From NCBI RefSeq assembly GCF_000373625.1, contig NZ_KB891987.1:1189655-1253654 (forward strand): a DNA stretch of 64,000 nucleotides. The letters are read 5' to 3'. The DNA comes from Streptomyces sp. LaPpAH-108 (GTDB lineage: Bacteria; Actinomycetota; Actinomycetes; Streptomycetales; Streptomycetaceae). Every line of letters starts with the position of its first letter. The stretch's first letter is position 1. Below the pieces are notes generated by a model. The model searched no databases, had not been told where the DNA came from, and saw only the letters and a list, made by a program, of their open reading frames with translations. The position numbers and the translations under genes were made by a program. Positions 35,454 to 43,111 of this stretch are shown in pieces.

Positions 35454-36257
35454 TCAGAGGGAACCGTCGGTGGGGGTGGGGGTGACGCCGGGGGTCGCGC
35501 CGTCGGGCGGGGCGGCGACGCCCGAGTACTTGGCGAACTGGGCGCGGATCGCGGCGACATAGCCCTGTGCCTCCGCGGTGTTCGGCACGCCCTTCGCCGC
35601 GAGGACGGAGTCCATCCCCACGTCGTAGGCGGCCAACGCGAGGTCCAGCACGGTGCCTTGGGCCCGGCCGTCGTCGATCGCCTGCTGGGCCTGGTCGGCC
35701 AGGTCGCACAGGTAGCGGCCCTGGGCCATGACGGAGTCCGCCGCGTCCAGTGCGGAGACCTTGTCGTTGTCGTCGTCGTCCTTGCCGTACTTCTCGAAGA
35801 TGTCGGGCGGGAGCTGGGAGAGGCCCTTCTCGCCGTCCGGGCCCAGCAGCGAGGCGTTGAACGAGGACTCCTTCTCCACCTGCGAGGCGATGACGATCGG
35901 GCCGATCGCGTCGCACAGGGCACCGGCCTTCTCGATGGGGTCCACGAGGTCGTCCGGGACGGTGTCCTCGTCGAGTGTGCCCTTGCCGTCGCCGTTGAAG
36001 ATCTCGACCGCCTGGCTCGCCTGGTCCTCGGGCGAGGAGCCGCCGGAGTCGCTCCCGCCCCCGCCGCCGAACAGCAGGATCAGCGCGATGAGCGGGGCGA
36101 GCAGCACACCGAGCCCACCGAAGACGATCACCACCACGATCGTGCCGAGCAGGGCCACGGGCGACAGCAGACAGCCGCAGCCCGCCCCGGCCGCCATGGT
36201 GTTCCTGACGGCGTTCGAGGCGCTCTGCTCCCCGCCCTCTCCGTTCTCCGCGCTCAT
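35454..36257 (-). CDS. VirB1-like lytic transglycosylase
   Basis: 267 aa with one strongly hydrophobic double-length segment at about residues 27-62 and an extracellular SLT-type domain. The catalytic Glu lies in VIASQVEKESSFNASLLGPD, followed by GEKGLSQLPPDIFEKYG, the fingerprint of lytic transglycosylases. Such enzymes open the peptidoglycan for type IV secretion machines (VirB1, pIP501 TraG). First gene of a minus-strand unit, divergent from the main T4SS-like operon, with an ECF-type promoter upstream. Confidence 0.85.
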   Translation of the reverse strand: MSAENGEGGEQSASNAVRNTMAAGAGCGCLLSPVALLGTIVVVIVFGGLGVLLAPLIALILLFGGGGGSDSGGSSPEDQASQAVEIFNGDGKGTLDEDTVPDDLVDPIEKAGALCDAIGPIVIASQVEKESSFNASLLGPDGEKGLSQLPPDIFEKYGKDDDDNDKVSALDAADSVMAQGRYLCDLADQAQQAIDDGRAQGTVLDLALAAYDVGMDSVLAAKGVPNTAEAQGYVAAIRAQFAKYSGVAAPPDGATPGVTPTPTDGSL

Positions 36258-36282
36258 CGCGCCCGCCTTCTTCCCCTCGCCT

Positions 36283-36311
36283 TGAACCGCTGTGCCCGCA
36301 CGGCCCGTTGT
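36283..36311 (+). promoter_or_regulatory. ECF-type promoter, main T4SS-like operon
   Basis: TGAACCG (36283-36289), 15 bp, CCGTTGT (36305-36311); GAAC to CGTT spacing 18. Points right, 68 bp before the ATG at 36379. Same hexamers and spacing as the other sites of the locus. Confidence 0.7.
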
Positions 36312-36335
36312 GCTGTCCGTCGGACTCGGCACACC

Positions 36336-36362
36336 CAACGGGTCCTGGAGCGAAGAAGTTCA
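36336..36362 (-). promoter_or_regulatory. ECF-type promoter, lytic transglycosylase/TPR operon
   Basis: On the minus strand TGAAC (36362-36358) and CCGTTG (36341-36336), GAAC to CGTT spacing 17. Points left toward the start at 36257. It faces the plus-strand promoter at 36283-36311, so the two transcripts would overlap at their 5' ends. Confidence 0.6.
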
Positions 36363-36378
36363 AACCGGTGGAAAACAG

Positions 36379-37074
36379 ATGAGCCAGAGCAGCGGAAGCA
36401 CGAGCGGAGAGGGAGGCGGGGCACACATGGGCACCGAGTCGGCGACACCGCCGGGTCCACGGGCCTGGGAACGGGGCCCGAAGGCCGCGTCCGGAACCGC
36501 GCCAACACCCGTGGCCCCGCAAGGGGTCCGGCCCGCGACCGCGGTCGCGCGCACCACACCCCGCTCGGCGCCCCCCGCGCGCCGTACCGGGGGAGCCCCC
36601 TGGGACGAGCCCCGGCGCGCCGTCCCCGCGCGCGCGGAGTCGAAGGACGCCGTCGGCTGGGTCAAGGCGCACGGCGGGGCCGGTGCCACCTCGCTGGCCG
36701 ACCTGCTCGGCGGGGTGGACGTGGGCGCCCGCTGGCCGGAGCCCGCACGGGGCGAACCGCGCCAGATCGTGCTGGTCGGCCGGACCAGCGCCCACGGGAT
36801 GCGGTCCGTCTCCCGGGCGCTCGGCGCGCTGCACGAGGGCCGGGCCCCGCACGGGCTCGAACTGCTGGCCGTGGTGCTCGTCGCCGACGCCCCCACCCGG
36901 CTGCCGCTCGGCCTGCTGCGCCGCGTCCGGGTCCTGCGCTCGGCCGCCCATGTGCACCGGGTGCCGTGGATACCGGCGTGGCGCGTGGGCGCCGAGCCGA
37001 GGTCCGTACCCCGTCAACTGACCACGCTCGCCCGCCTGGTGGGCGCCGACCTGGACTCCGGGGTGAGCGCGTGA
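36379..37074 (+). CDS. DUF6668-like protein with a deviant P-loop
   Basis: 231 aa from ATG 36379; ATG 36427 with GGGAGG ten bases upstream is an equally good start. A low-complexity Pro/Ala/Gly N-terminus of about 90 residues precedes a domain opening with VKAHGGAGATSLADLLGG, which looks like a ParA/MinD-type P-loop lacking the usual GK(S/T), and continues RQIVLVGRTSAHGMRSVSRA. The name DUF6668 is from memory. Role in the system unknown. Overlaps the next gene by GTGA. Confidence 0.68.
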   Translation: MSQSSGSTSGEGGGAHMGTESATPPGPRAWERGPKAASGTAPTPVAPQGVRPATAVARTTPRSAPPARRTGGAPWDEPRRAVPARAESKDAVGWVKAHGGAGATSLADLLGGVDVGARWPEPARGEPRQIVLVGRTSAHGMRSVSRALGALHEGRAPHGLELLAVVLVADAPTRLPLGLLRRVRVLRSAAHVHRVPWIPAWRVGAEPRSVPRQLTTLARLVGADLDSGVSA

Positions 37075-37355
37075 CGAGCCACCGCCTCCTCGCGGGTCCG
37101 CTCCTGGCCGCCTTCGACCCGGGCGGCGACGCCGGAACCCTCATCAACCTGCTCGCCTGGTGCGCCTCGGCCGCCGGGGTCGGCGGGCTCATCATCGTCG
37201 GCACCCGGATGGCCCTCCAGCTGCGCCGGGGCGACCCCGGAGAGGGCGGCGAGCACTTCCGCGGCGTCTTCTTCGTCACCCTCGGCTGTCTGCTCGCCAC
37301 GTGCGCGGGACCGCTCGTCGCGGCCCTCGGCTCGCTGCAACTGCTCGGCCCCTGA
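37071..37355 (+). CDS. Two-TM VirB2/pilin-like protein 1
   Basis: 94-aa membrane protein: short N-terminus, TM helix (LLAWCASAAGVGGLIIVG), charged loop QLRRGDPGEGGEHFRG, second TM helix (FFVTLGCLLATCAGPLVAAL). Size and two-helix topology fit VirB2/TrbC-type pilins, though sequence similarity is not diagnostic. GTG 37071 overlaps the previous stop (GTGA). The next gene encodes a clear paralogue. Confidence 0.65.
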   Translation: MTSHRLLAGPLLAAFDPGGDAGTLINLLAWCASAAGVGGLIIVGTRMALQLRRGDPGEGGEHFRGVFFVTLGCLLATCAGPLVAALGSLQLLGP

Positions 37356-37434
37356 GCGCCGTACCCCGTCATCGCACCGCATGTCCCCGCCGCCCGCCGC
37401 TCGCGCCGGGCGCCCCGAACTCCCGGAGATCCCC

Positions 37435-37722
37435 ATGTCCTCACTGCTGTTCGAAGCCTCCAGCCTCCTGGCCTCGGGCGTGCCCCAGCCGACCCGGCAG
37501 GCGCCCGGCGAACTGACCGCGAAGGTCGACACCGTGCTCGGCATCGCCGCCTGGGCCGGTACGGCCGCCGGAGTCGCCGGGGTGCTGATCACCGGCGCGA
37601 TGATGGCCATCTCCCTGAAGCGGGGCGAGAGCTCGGAGCACATGAGCCGCCTCGGCATGGTGCTCGGCGGCTGCGTCCTGGTCGCGACGGCCGGACCGCT
37701 GGTCGGCTTCGTCTTCAACTGA
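37435..37722 (+). CDS. Two-TM VirB2/pilin-like protein 2
   Basis: 95-aa paralogue of the preceding protein: TM helix (AAWAGTAAGVAGVLITGAMM), charged loop SLKRGESSEHMSR, TM helix (GMVLGGCVLVATAGPLVGFV). The loop and the GCxLxATxxGPLV stretch match the first copy by eye. ATG 37435 has GGAG at 37425-37428; a longer in-frame start at 37381 lacks support. Confidence 0.65.
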   Translation: MSSLLFEASSLLASGVPQPTRQAPGELTAKVDTVLGIAAWAGTAAGVAGVLITGAMMAISLKRGESSEHMSRLGMVLGGCVLVATAGPLVGFVFN

Positions 37723-37768
37723 CTTAGCCCAGCGTCGACTTCGACGGAACCGCACACAGGGAGCACTG

Positions 37769-38539
37769 GTGATGTTCACACGCAGACGGCGCCGGACCGT
37801 GCAGGAGGGGCCGTACTGGAAACAGCGCGGCTGGCAGATGTCGGCGGGCTTCCTCGCGGCCGTGGTCGTCCTCGCCGGGATCGTCGCGCTCACCTCGGGG
37901 GGCGACGACGGCGCGGGCCACACCGAGGCCGCCGCCTCCGGCGGCCCGCCGACGGGGGGCACCCTCACCTCCGACGGCCGCCCCCCGGGGTGCCACACCG
38001 ACGAGGCGCCCGGGAACACGGTGCCCGCGACCGCGCCGCACGACGTCAGCTGGCGCGCGATCGGCGTCGTCCGCGTACCGGTGTCGGCGGCGGCCGGGCC
38101 CACCGTGACCGACCGGGCGCCGTGGTGGTGCTTCGCGCACACGCCCGTCGGCTCCGTGCTCGCCGCCCAGGTCATCACCTCCCAGATGAGCGAGGCCCAC
38201 TGGCGGACCGTGGCCGACCGGCAGCTCGTGCCGGGCCGGGGCCGCGACCGGTTCGTCTTCCACCGCTCCACCGTGGGCTCCACCGGCACCGAGCGGCGCC
38301 CGGACAGCGCCTCGGTCTCGTCGTACGCCGGGTTCGCCGTGACCCGCTACGACGGCAAGGACTCCACCGTGGACCTGCTCATCAAGAGCAGCCAGGGATA
38401 CGCCGCGACCAGCATCGACCTGCGCTGGAGCGGCGGCGACTGGAAGGTGGTGCCCTCCGGGGACGGCTCCCTGCACAGCCCGGTGCGCTCGGTGCAGAAC
38501 GCCAACGGCTACGTCGTGTGGGGAGGGACGCGGGCATGA
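37769..38539 (+). CDS. VirB8-like bitopic membrane protein
   Basis: 256 aa. GTG 37769 or ATG 37772 (AGGGAG at 37758-37763). A cytoplasmic basic N-terminus (FTRRRRRTVQEGPYWKQRGW), one TM helix (SAGFLAAVVVLAGIVAL), then an outer domain ending in a strand-rich region with TVDLLIKSSQGYAATSIDLR and WSGGDWKVVPSGDG. That topology and ending are typical of VirB8/TcpC-type channel proteins; the assignment is structural inference. The next gene starts in its stop codon (ATGA). Confidence 0.65.
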   Translation: MMFTRRRRRTVQEGPYWKQRGWQMSAGFLAAVVVLAGIVALTSGGDDGAGHTEAAASGGPPTGGTLTSDGRPPGCHTDEAPGNTVPATAPHDVSWRAIGVVRVPVSAAAGPTVTDRAPWWCFAHTPVGSVLAAQVITSQMSEAHWRTVADRQLVPGRGRDRFVFHRSTVGSTGTERRPDSASVSSYAGFAVTRYDGKDSTVDLLIKSSQGYAATSIDLRWSGGDWKVVPSGDGSLHSPVRSVQNANGYVVWGGTRA

Positions 38540-39816
38540 GCTGCGACGACGGCAATCCGCTGCTGAACGCCCTGGTCGGGTTCTTCAGCTTCCTCGGCGA
38601 CCCCATCGGCACGATCATGAAGGGGATCGCGGACTTCGTCCTCGCCGCCGCCGTCGAGGTGTTCGGCGACCTGATCACCAGCATCCCGACCCTGCCGAAC
38701 ACGGACACCTCCAAGGACATCAACAACCAGTCCCAGTGGATCGTGGTCTATCTGGCAGTGGGCTCGCTGCTGTTCGCCGCCGCGCGGATGGCCGTCGAGC
38801 AGCGCGGGGACGCGGGCAAGACCGCCCTCAAGGGCATCATGCGGGTGATCCTGGTCTCCGGCGCGGCCACCACCATCGTCACGGCGGCGGCCAGCCTGTC
38901 GGACCGCTACTCGGACTATTTGTTCCAGCAGGGCGCGCAGAAACAGCTCGACGCGATCGGCCAGTGCTCGGACGGCGGCGGCATCCAGGCGTTCCTGCTG
39001 ATGGTGCTCGCCTTCCTGCTGCTGCTCGCCGGGATCGTCCAGACCGTCCTGCTCTACATCCGGCTCGGCGTGATGATCCTGCTGCTCGGCACCCTGCCGC
39101 TGGCCGCTGCCGCCTCCATGACGGACTGGGGCGCGGGCTGGTGGCGCAAGCACGTCGGCTGGATGATCGCCTGGCTGCTGTACAAACCGGCCGCGGGGCT
39201 CGTGATGTACGCGGGCTCGGTGATGACGACGTACAGCTCGGGCGACGGTGACGGCAGCGACGTCAACGTCCGGATCGCGGGCATCGGCGTGATGCTGCTG
39301 TCCGCCGTCGCGCTGCCCGCGCTGCTGAAGCTCGTGGTGCCCGCGACCGCCGCGCTCGGCACGAGCGGCGCCCTGTCCGGCACCCTCTCGTCGGTGGGCG
39401 GCAGCCTCGCGACCGGCGCCCGTTCGCTCGGCGGCGCGAGCGGGGGCAGCGGCAGCGCCGGATCGGGCGGCCGGGGCGGCCCGGCAGGACCCTCCGGGGC
39501 GTCGGGCACCTCCGGCGGAGGCGGCTCGGCCGGGCGGAGCGGCATGTCCGGGGCATCGGGCGATCCCGGGTCGTCCGGGTCGTCCGGGTCGTCCGGCGCG
39601 TCGGGTGCCCGGCCGGCGGCGGCCACCGGTGCGGGCGCGGGCGGCGGCGCGGGCGGCGGTTCGGGCGCGGCAGCCGGGGCCGGACGCGCGGCGGCTGCCG
39701 CCGGGGGCCCGGTCGGTGCCGCGGTCGTCGTGGCGGCGAGCGCCGCGCAGGCCCTCGGCAGGACCGCGGCCGGTGCCGTGGACGGCGCCGACGGCAACCA
39801 CGGCCACAACACCTGA
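38536..39816 (+). CDS. VirB6/TrbL-like polytopic protein with Gly/Ser-rich tail
   Basis: 426 aa. About six TM helices in residues 10-285 (WIVVYLAVGSLLFAAARMAV; AFLLMVLAFLLLLAGIVQTV; LLYIRLGVMILLLGTLPLAA) with the WRKHVGWMIAWLLYKPAAGL stretch typical of TrbL/VirB6 proteins. Residues 290-420 are a low-complexity Gly/Ser/Ala tail with SGSSGSSGASG repeats. Likely inner channel component. ATGA overlap with the upstream gene. Confidence 0.75.
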   Translation: MSCDDGNPLLNALVGFFSFLGDPIGTIMKGIADFVLAAAVEVFGDLITSIPTLPNTDTSKDINNQSQWIVVYLAVGSLLFAAARMAVEQRGDAGKTALKGIMRVILVSGAATTIVTAAASLSDRYSDYLFQQGAQKQLDAIGQCSDGGGIQAFLLMVLAFLLLLAGIVQTVLLYIRLGVMILLLGTLPLAAAASMTDWGAGWWRKHVGWMIAWLLYKPAAGLVMYAGSVMTTYSSGDGDGSDVNVRIAGIGVMLLSAVALPALLKLVVPATAALGTSGALSGTLSSVGGSLATGARSLGGASGGSGSAGSGGRGGPAGPSGASGTSGGGGSAGRSGMSGASGDPGSSGSSGSSGASGARPAAATGAGAGGGAGGGSGAAAGAGRAAAAAGGPVGAAVVVAASAAQALGRTAAGAVDGADGNHGHNT

Positions 39817-39857
39817 CCCCCCTTCGAACCACCGTCAACGAAAGGAGACCGGACCCC

Positions 39858-41351
39858 ATGTCCACGGAAGCCGTGACCCATCCGACCTACGGCAACTGGC
39901 GTCGGCCGAGGCGGCCGGGGCTCGGACCGCTCGGACTCGTCGGCACCTTCGGTGTCTTCGGCGGGCTCGTCATGACCCTGCTCGCCTCGCTGATCTCGCT
40001 GTACGCCGCGCTGGTCGTGCTCGTGCCGACCGTCCTGTTCCTGGTGCCGCTCGCCGTGCGCACCCAGGACGGGCGCAACGTCTACCAGCTGCTCGCCCTG
40101 CGCGTCGGCTGGCGCCGCCGCCGGGCCAAGGGCGCGCACCTGTACGTCTCCGGGCCGCTGTCCGCGCGCCCGGGCGGCCGGTTCCGCCCGCCAGGGCTGC
40201 TCAACAAGGTGACCGTGTCCGACGGCCGCGACGCCTACGACCGGCCCTTCGGCGTGCTGCACCACCCCGCCCGCAACCTGTACACCATCGTCCTGGGCTG
40301 CGACCCCGACGGCGGCTCCCTGGTCGACGCCGACCAGGTCGACGTGTGGGTCGCGCTGTGGGGGGAGTGGCTGGCCCGGCTGGCCCACGAACCCGGGCTG
40401 CGCGGGGCGAGCGTCGTCGTGGAGACCGCGCCCGACACCGGCACCCGGCTCGCCCACGAGGTGCTGCCCCGCATCCACCCGGACGCGCCGGACGCCGCCC
40501 GCGCCGTGATGGAGGAGGTCGTCGAGCGCTATCCGACCGCCTCCTCCGAGATGCACACCTACGTCACCCTCACCTACGGCGTCTCGCCGGGCCAGCGGCG
40601 CAAGAAGGAGGACGTGATCGCCGACCTCGCCGTGCGCGTGCCCGGTCTGCTCAGCGGCCTGGTGGCGGCGGGCGGCGGGGCGGCCTACCCGCTGACGGCC
40701 GAGCGGATCGCCGAGGTCGTCCGCGTCGCCTACGACCCCGCCGTCGCCGCCGACGTCCTCAACGCCCGCGCCCAGCACGGCGGTACGGGCCTGGAGTGGG
40801 ACGACGCCGGACCGGCCGCCGCGGTCGAGACGGTCGGCAGCTACCAGCACGACTCGGGCGTCTCCCGCACCTGGCTGATGACCCTGGCCCCGCGCGGGAC
40901 CGTACGCTCCTCGGTGCTGCGCGGGATGCTGGAGGCCGCGCCCGGCACCCGGCGCAAGAGGGTCGCGCTCGTCTACCGGCCCATCGACCCGGCGACCTCG
41001 GCCCGCATCGTGGAGTCGGACCGGCGCAGCGCCCAGTTCATGGCGACCTCGGGCCGGGGCATGGTGCAGGCCCGCGCGGCCTCCGAGATGCGGGCGGCGG
41101 AGCAGACGGCGGCCGAGGAGGCGTCGGGCGCCGGGCTCGTGGAGTTCTCCCTGATGCTGACCGTCACCGTGGACGACGTGGGCCAACTGGCCGACGCCAG
41201 TGTGGCGGTGCGCAATCTGACCGCCGCCTCACGGGTGCTGATGCGGCCCGCCGACCGGATGCAGGCGGCGGCGTTCAGCTGCACCCTGCCGGTCGGCGTC
41301 CTGCCCTGGGAGCAGACCCTGATCCCGCACGAGCTGCAGGAGGCGCTGTGA
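39858..41351 (+). CDS. SCO6880-like protein: PrgI/VirB3 plus VirB4 N-terminal region
   Basis: 497 aa, starting at ATG 39858 with AAGGAG at 39841-39846. Conserved opening VTHPTYGNWRRPRRPGLGPL, two TM helices (residues 20-65), then a soluble domain ending LPVGVLPWEQTLIPHELQEA. I recognise the family NCBI calls SCO6880 (from memory). Layout matches PrgI/VirB3 followed by the N-terminal, non-ATPase half of VirB4; the ATPase half is the next gene, joined by GTGA. Confidence 0.75.
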   Translation: MSTEAVTHPTYGNWRRPRRPGLGPLGLVGTFGVFGGLVMTLLASLISLYAALVVLVPTVLFLVPLAVRTQDGRNVYQLLALRVGWRRRRAKGAHLYVSGPLSARPGGRFRPPGLLNKVTVSDGRDAYDRPFGVLHHPARNLYTIVLGCDPDGGSLVDADQVDVWVALWGEWLARLAHEPGLRGASVVVETAPDTGTRLAHEVLPRIHPDAPDAARAVMEEVVERYPTASSEMHTYVTLTYGVSPGQRRKKEDVIADLAVRVPGLLSGLVAAGGGAAYPLTAERIAEVVRVAYDPAVAADVLNARAQHGGTGLEWDDAGPAAAVETVGSYQHDSGVSRTWLMTLAPRGTVRSSVLRGMLEAAPGTRRKRVALVYRPIDPATSARIVESDRRSAQFMATSGRGMVQARAASEMRAAEQTAAEEASGAGLVEFSLMLTVTVDDVGQLADASVAVRNLTAASRVLMRPADRMQAAAFSCTLPVGVLPWEQTLIPHELQEAL

Positions 41352-43111
41352 GCCGCCGCGCGGAGAAGCGGGCCGAGCGGGAGGACCGCGCGGCCGAGGA
41401 GCGGGCCCGCGCGGACCTCCTCGCCGGGGGCTCCGGACAGGACCCGTCCTGGACGGGGAAGCCGGGGATCGAGGGCGCCACGGGTGCCGGTCCCGCCGCC
41501 GAGGACCGGGGCGGACGTGATGGTGCGCGCAAGCGGCCGTCCGCCGCCCGGGAGCCGTTCGTGCCGCCGCGCGGCTGGTACGGCGTCGGCGGCGGCCGGG
41601 TCGGCTACATGGACCCGCCCACCATGTGGCGGGCCACCACTGTCCAGGCGTGCGGCATGTGGCCGTTCGCCGCGGGCTCGGGTTCGCCCATGACCGGAGT
41701 GCCGCTCGGCCAGCACCTGTTCACCGGCGCCACCGTGTGCGGCGACCCGCTGAACTGGTTCACCCGGGCCCGCTTCATCTCCAACCCGTCGCTGTTCATG
41801 CTCGGCATGCCGGGCCTCGGCAAGTCCACGCTCGTCAACCGGATGCTGATCGGGCTCGCCGCGACCGGCGTCGTCCCGCTGGTCCTGGGCGACCTCAAGC
41901 CCGACTACGCCGACACCGTACGGGCGCTCGGCGGCCAGGTGATCTCCATCGGCCGGGGCCGGGGCGGCATCAACGTCCTCGACCCCGGGGCCATGGGCGC
42001 GGCGGCGGCCCGGATCGGCGGCGAGGCGGGGGAGGTGCTGAAGGCCGAGACCCACGGCCGTGTGCTCAACATGGTGGCCGCCCTGGTCACCATCGTGCGC
42101 GGGCGCCCCATGGACGACCACGAGCAGTCGGTGCTCTCCGCCGTCCTGCACCATCTGCGCGAGCGCACCGCGCCCGGCCGGGCCCCGCTCCTGCCCGACG
42201 TGCTCCGCGTCCTGGCCGAGGGCCCCGACCGGGTGCGGGCCGTCACCCTGGACCGGGGCGACGACGCCCGCTACCGGGACGCCGTCGACCCGCTGCACCG
42301 GTCGCTGCTCGGCATCCTGGACGGCCCGCTCGGCGACACCTTCGCCTCGCAGACCTCCACCCGGATCGACCCGGACGCCCCGGCCGTGTGCATCGACATC
42401 TCCGGCATCGGGGAGGCCGACACCCAGCTGACGGCCGCCGCGATGCTGGCCGCCTGGTCCGACGGGCTCGGCACGGTCGCCGCCTCGCACGCCCTCGCGG
42501 ACGCCGGACTCGCGCCCCGGCGCTGGTTCTTCACCGTCCTGGACGAGCTGTGGCGTCCGCTGCGCGCCGCCTCCGGCATCGTCGACCGCATCGACGCCCT
42601 CACCCGGCTCAACCGCTCCCTCGGACTCGGCGACGCCAAGATCACCCACACCCTGAAGGACGCCGAGGCCCTGGGCACCGACGCCGACCGGGCCAAGGCG
42701 CGCGGGTTCGTGGAGCGCGCCGGGATGGTGGTGTGCGCGGGGCTGCCCAAGGCCGAGATGGAGGACCTGGGCAAGGTGGTCGGGCTGTCGCGGCGCGAGA
42801 TCGAACTCGTCTCGTCCTGGTCCTCGCCGCCCGGCTGGGGCGTCACCGGCGACCACGAGGAGCCGCCGGGCCGGGGCCGCTTCCTCATCAAGGTCGGCGG
42901 CAGGCCCGGCATCCCCATCAAGGTCGCCATCACCGACGCCGAACGGCGGCTGCACAACACCAACACCCGCTGGACGGACGTCGAGGACGCCGTCGAGCAG
43001 GCCGTACGCGCCAGTGCCGCGCAGGTCGCCCTGGCGGCGGGCGAGGGGCCCCGCGCCCTGCCCGCCGCCGGGCTGCCCGGGGCGGCCGAGCCGGGGCGGT
43101 GGACGGCGTGA
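41348..43111 (+). CDS. VirB4-type ATPase
   Basis: 587 aa, no TM. Charged N-terminal 90 residues, then FVPPRGWYGVGGGRVGYMDP, Walker A GMPGLGKSTLVNR (about residue 155), LGDLKPDYADTVRALGG, and Walker B RRWFFTVLDELWRP. The C-terminal SKxxxE-like regulatory region of VirB4 is present in outline (KITHTLKDAEALGTDADRAK). Supplies energy to the secretion-like apparatus. GTGA overlaps on both sides. Confidence 0.85.
   Translation: MSRRAEKRAEREDRAAEERARADLLAGGSGQDPSWTGKPGIEGATGAGPAAEDRGGRDGARKRPSAAREPFVPPRGWYGVGGGRVGYMDPPTMWRATTVQACGMWPFAAGSGSPMTGVPLGQHLFTGATVCGDPLNWFTRARFISNPSLFMLGMPGLGKSTLVNRMLIGLAATGVVPLVLGDLKPDYADTVRALGGQVISIGRGRGGINVLDPGAMGAAAARIGGEAGEVLKAETHGRVLNMVAALVTIVRGRPMDDHEQSVLSAVLHHLRERTAPGRAPLLPDVLRVLAEGPDRVRAVTLDRGDDARYRDAVDPLHRSLLGILDGPLGDTFASQTSTRIDPDAPAVCIDISGIGEADTQLTAAAMLAAWSDGLGTVAASHALADAGLAPRRWFFTVLDELWRPLRAASGIVDRIDALTRLNRSLGLGDAKITHTLKDAEALGTDADRAKARGFVERAGMVVCAGLPKAEMEDLGKVVGLSRREIELVSSWSSPPGWGVTGDHEEPPGRGRFLIKVGGRPGIPIKVAITDAERRLHNTNTRWTDVEDAVEQAVRASAAQVALAAGEGPRALPAAGLPGAAEPGRWTA

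Noticed and set aside
39430..39640. Gly/Ser-rich tail of the VirB6-like protein considered as a separate collagen-like or PE-PGRS-type gene.
   Set aside because: It is continuous with the membrane domain in one frame, with no separate start or ribosome site.
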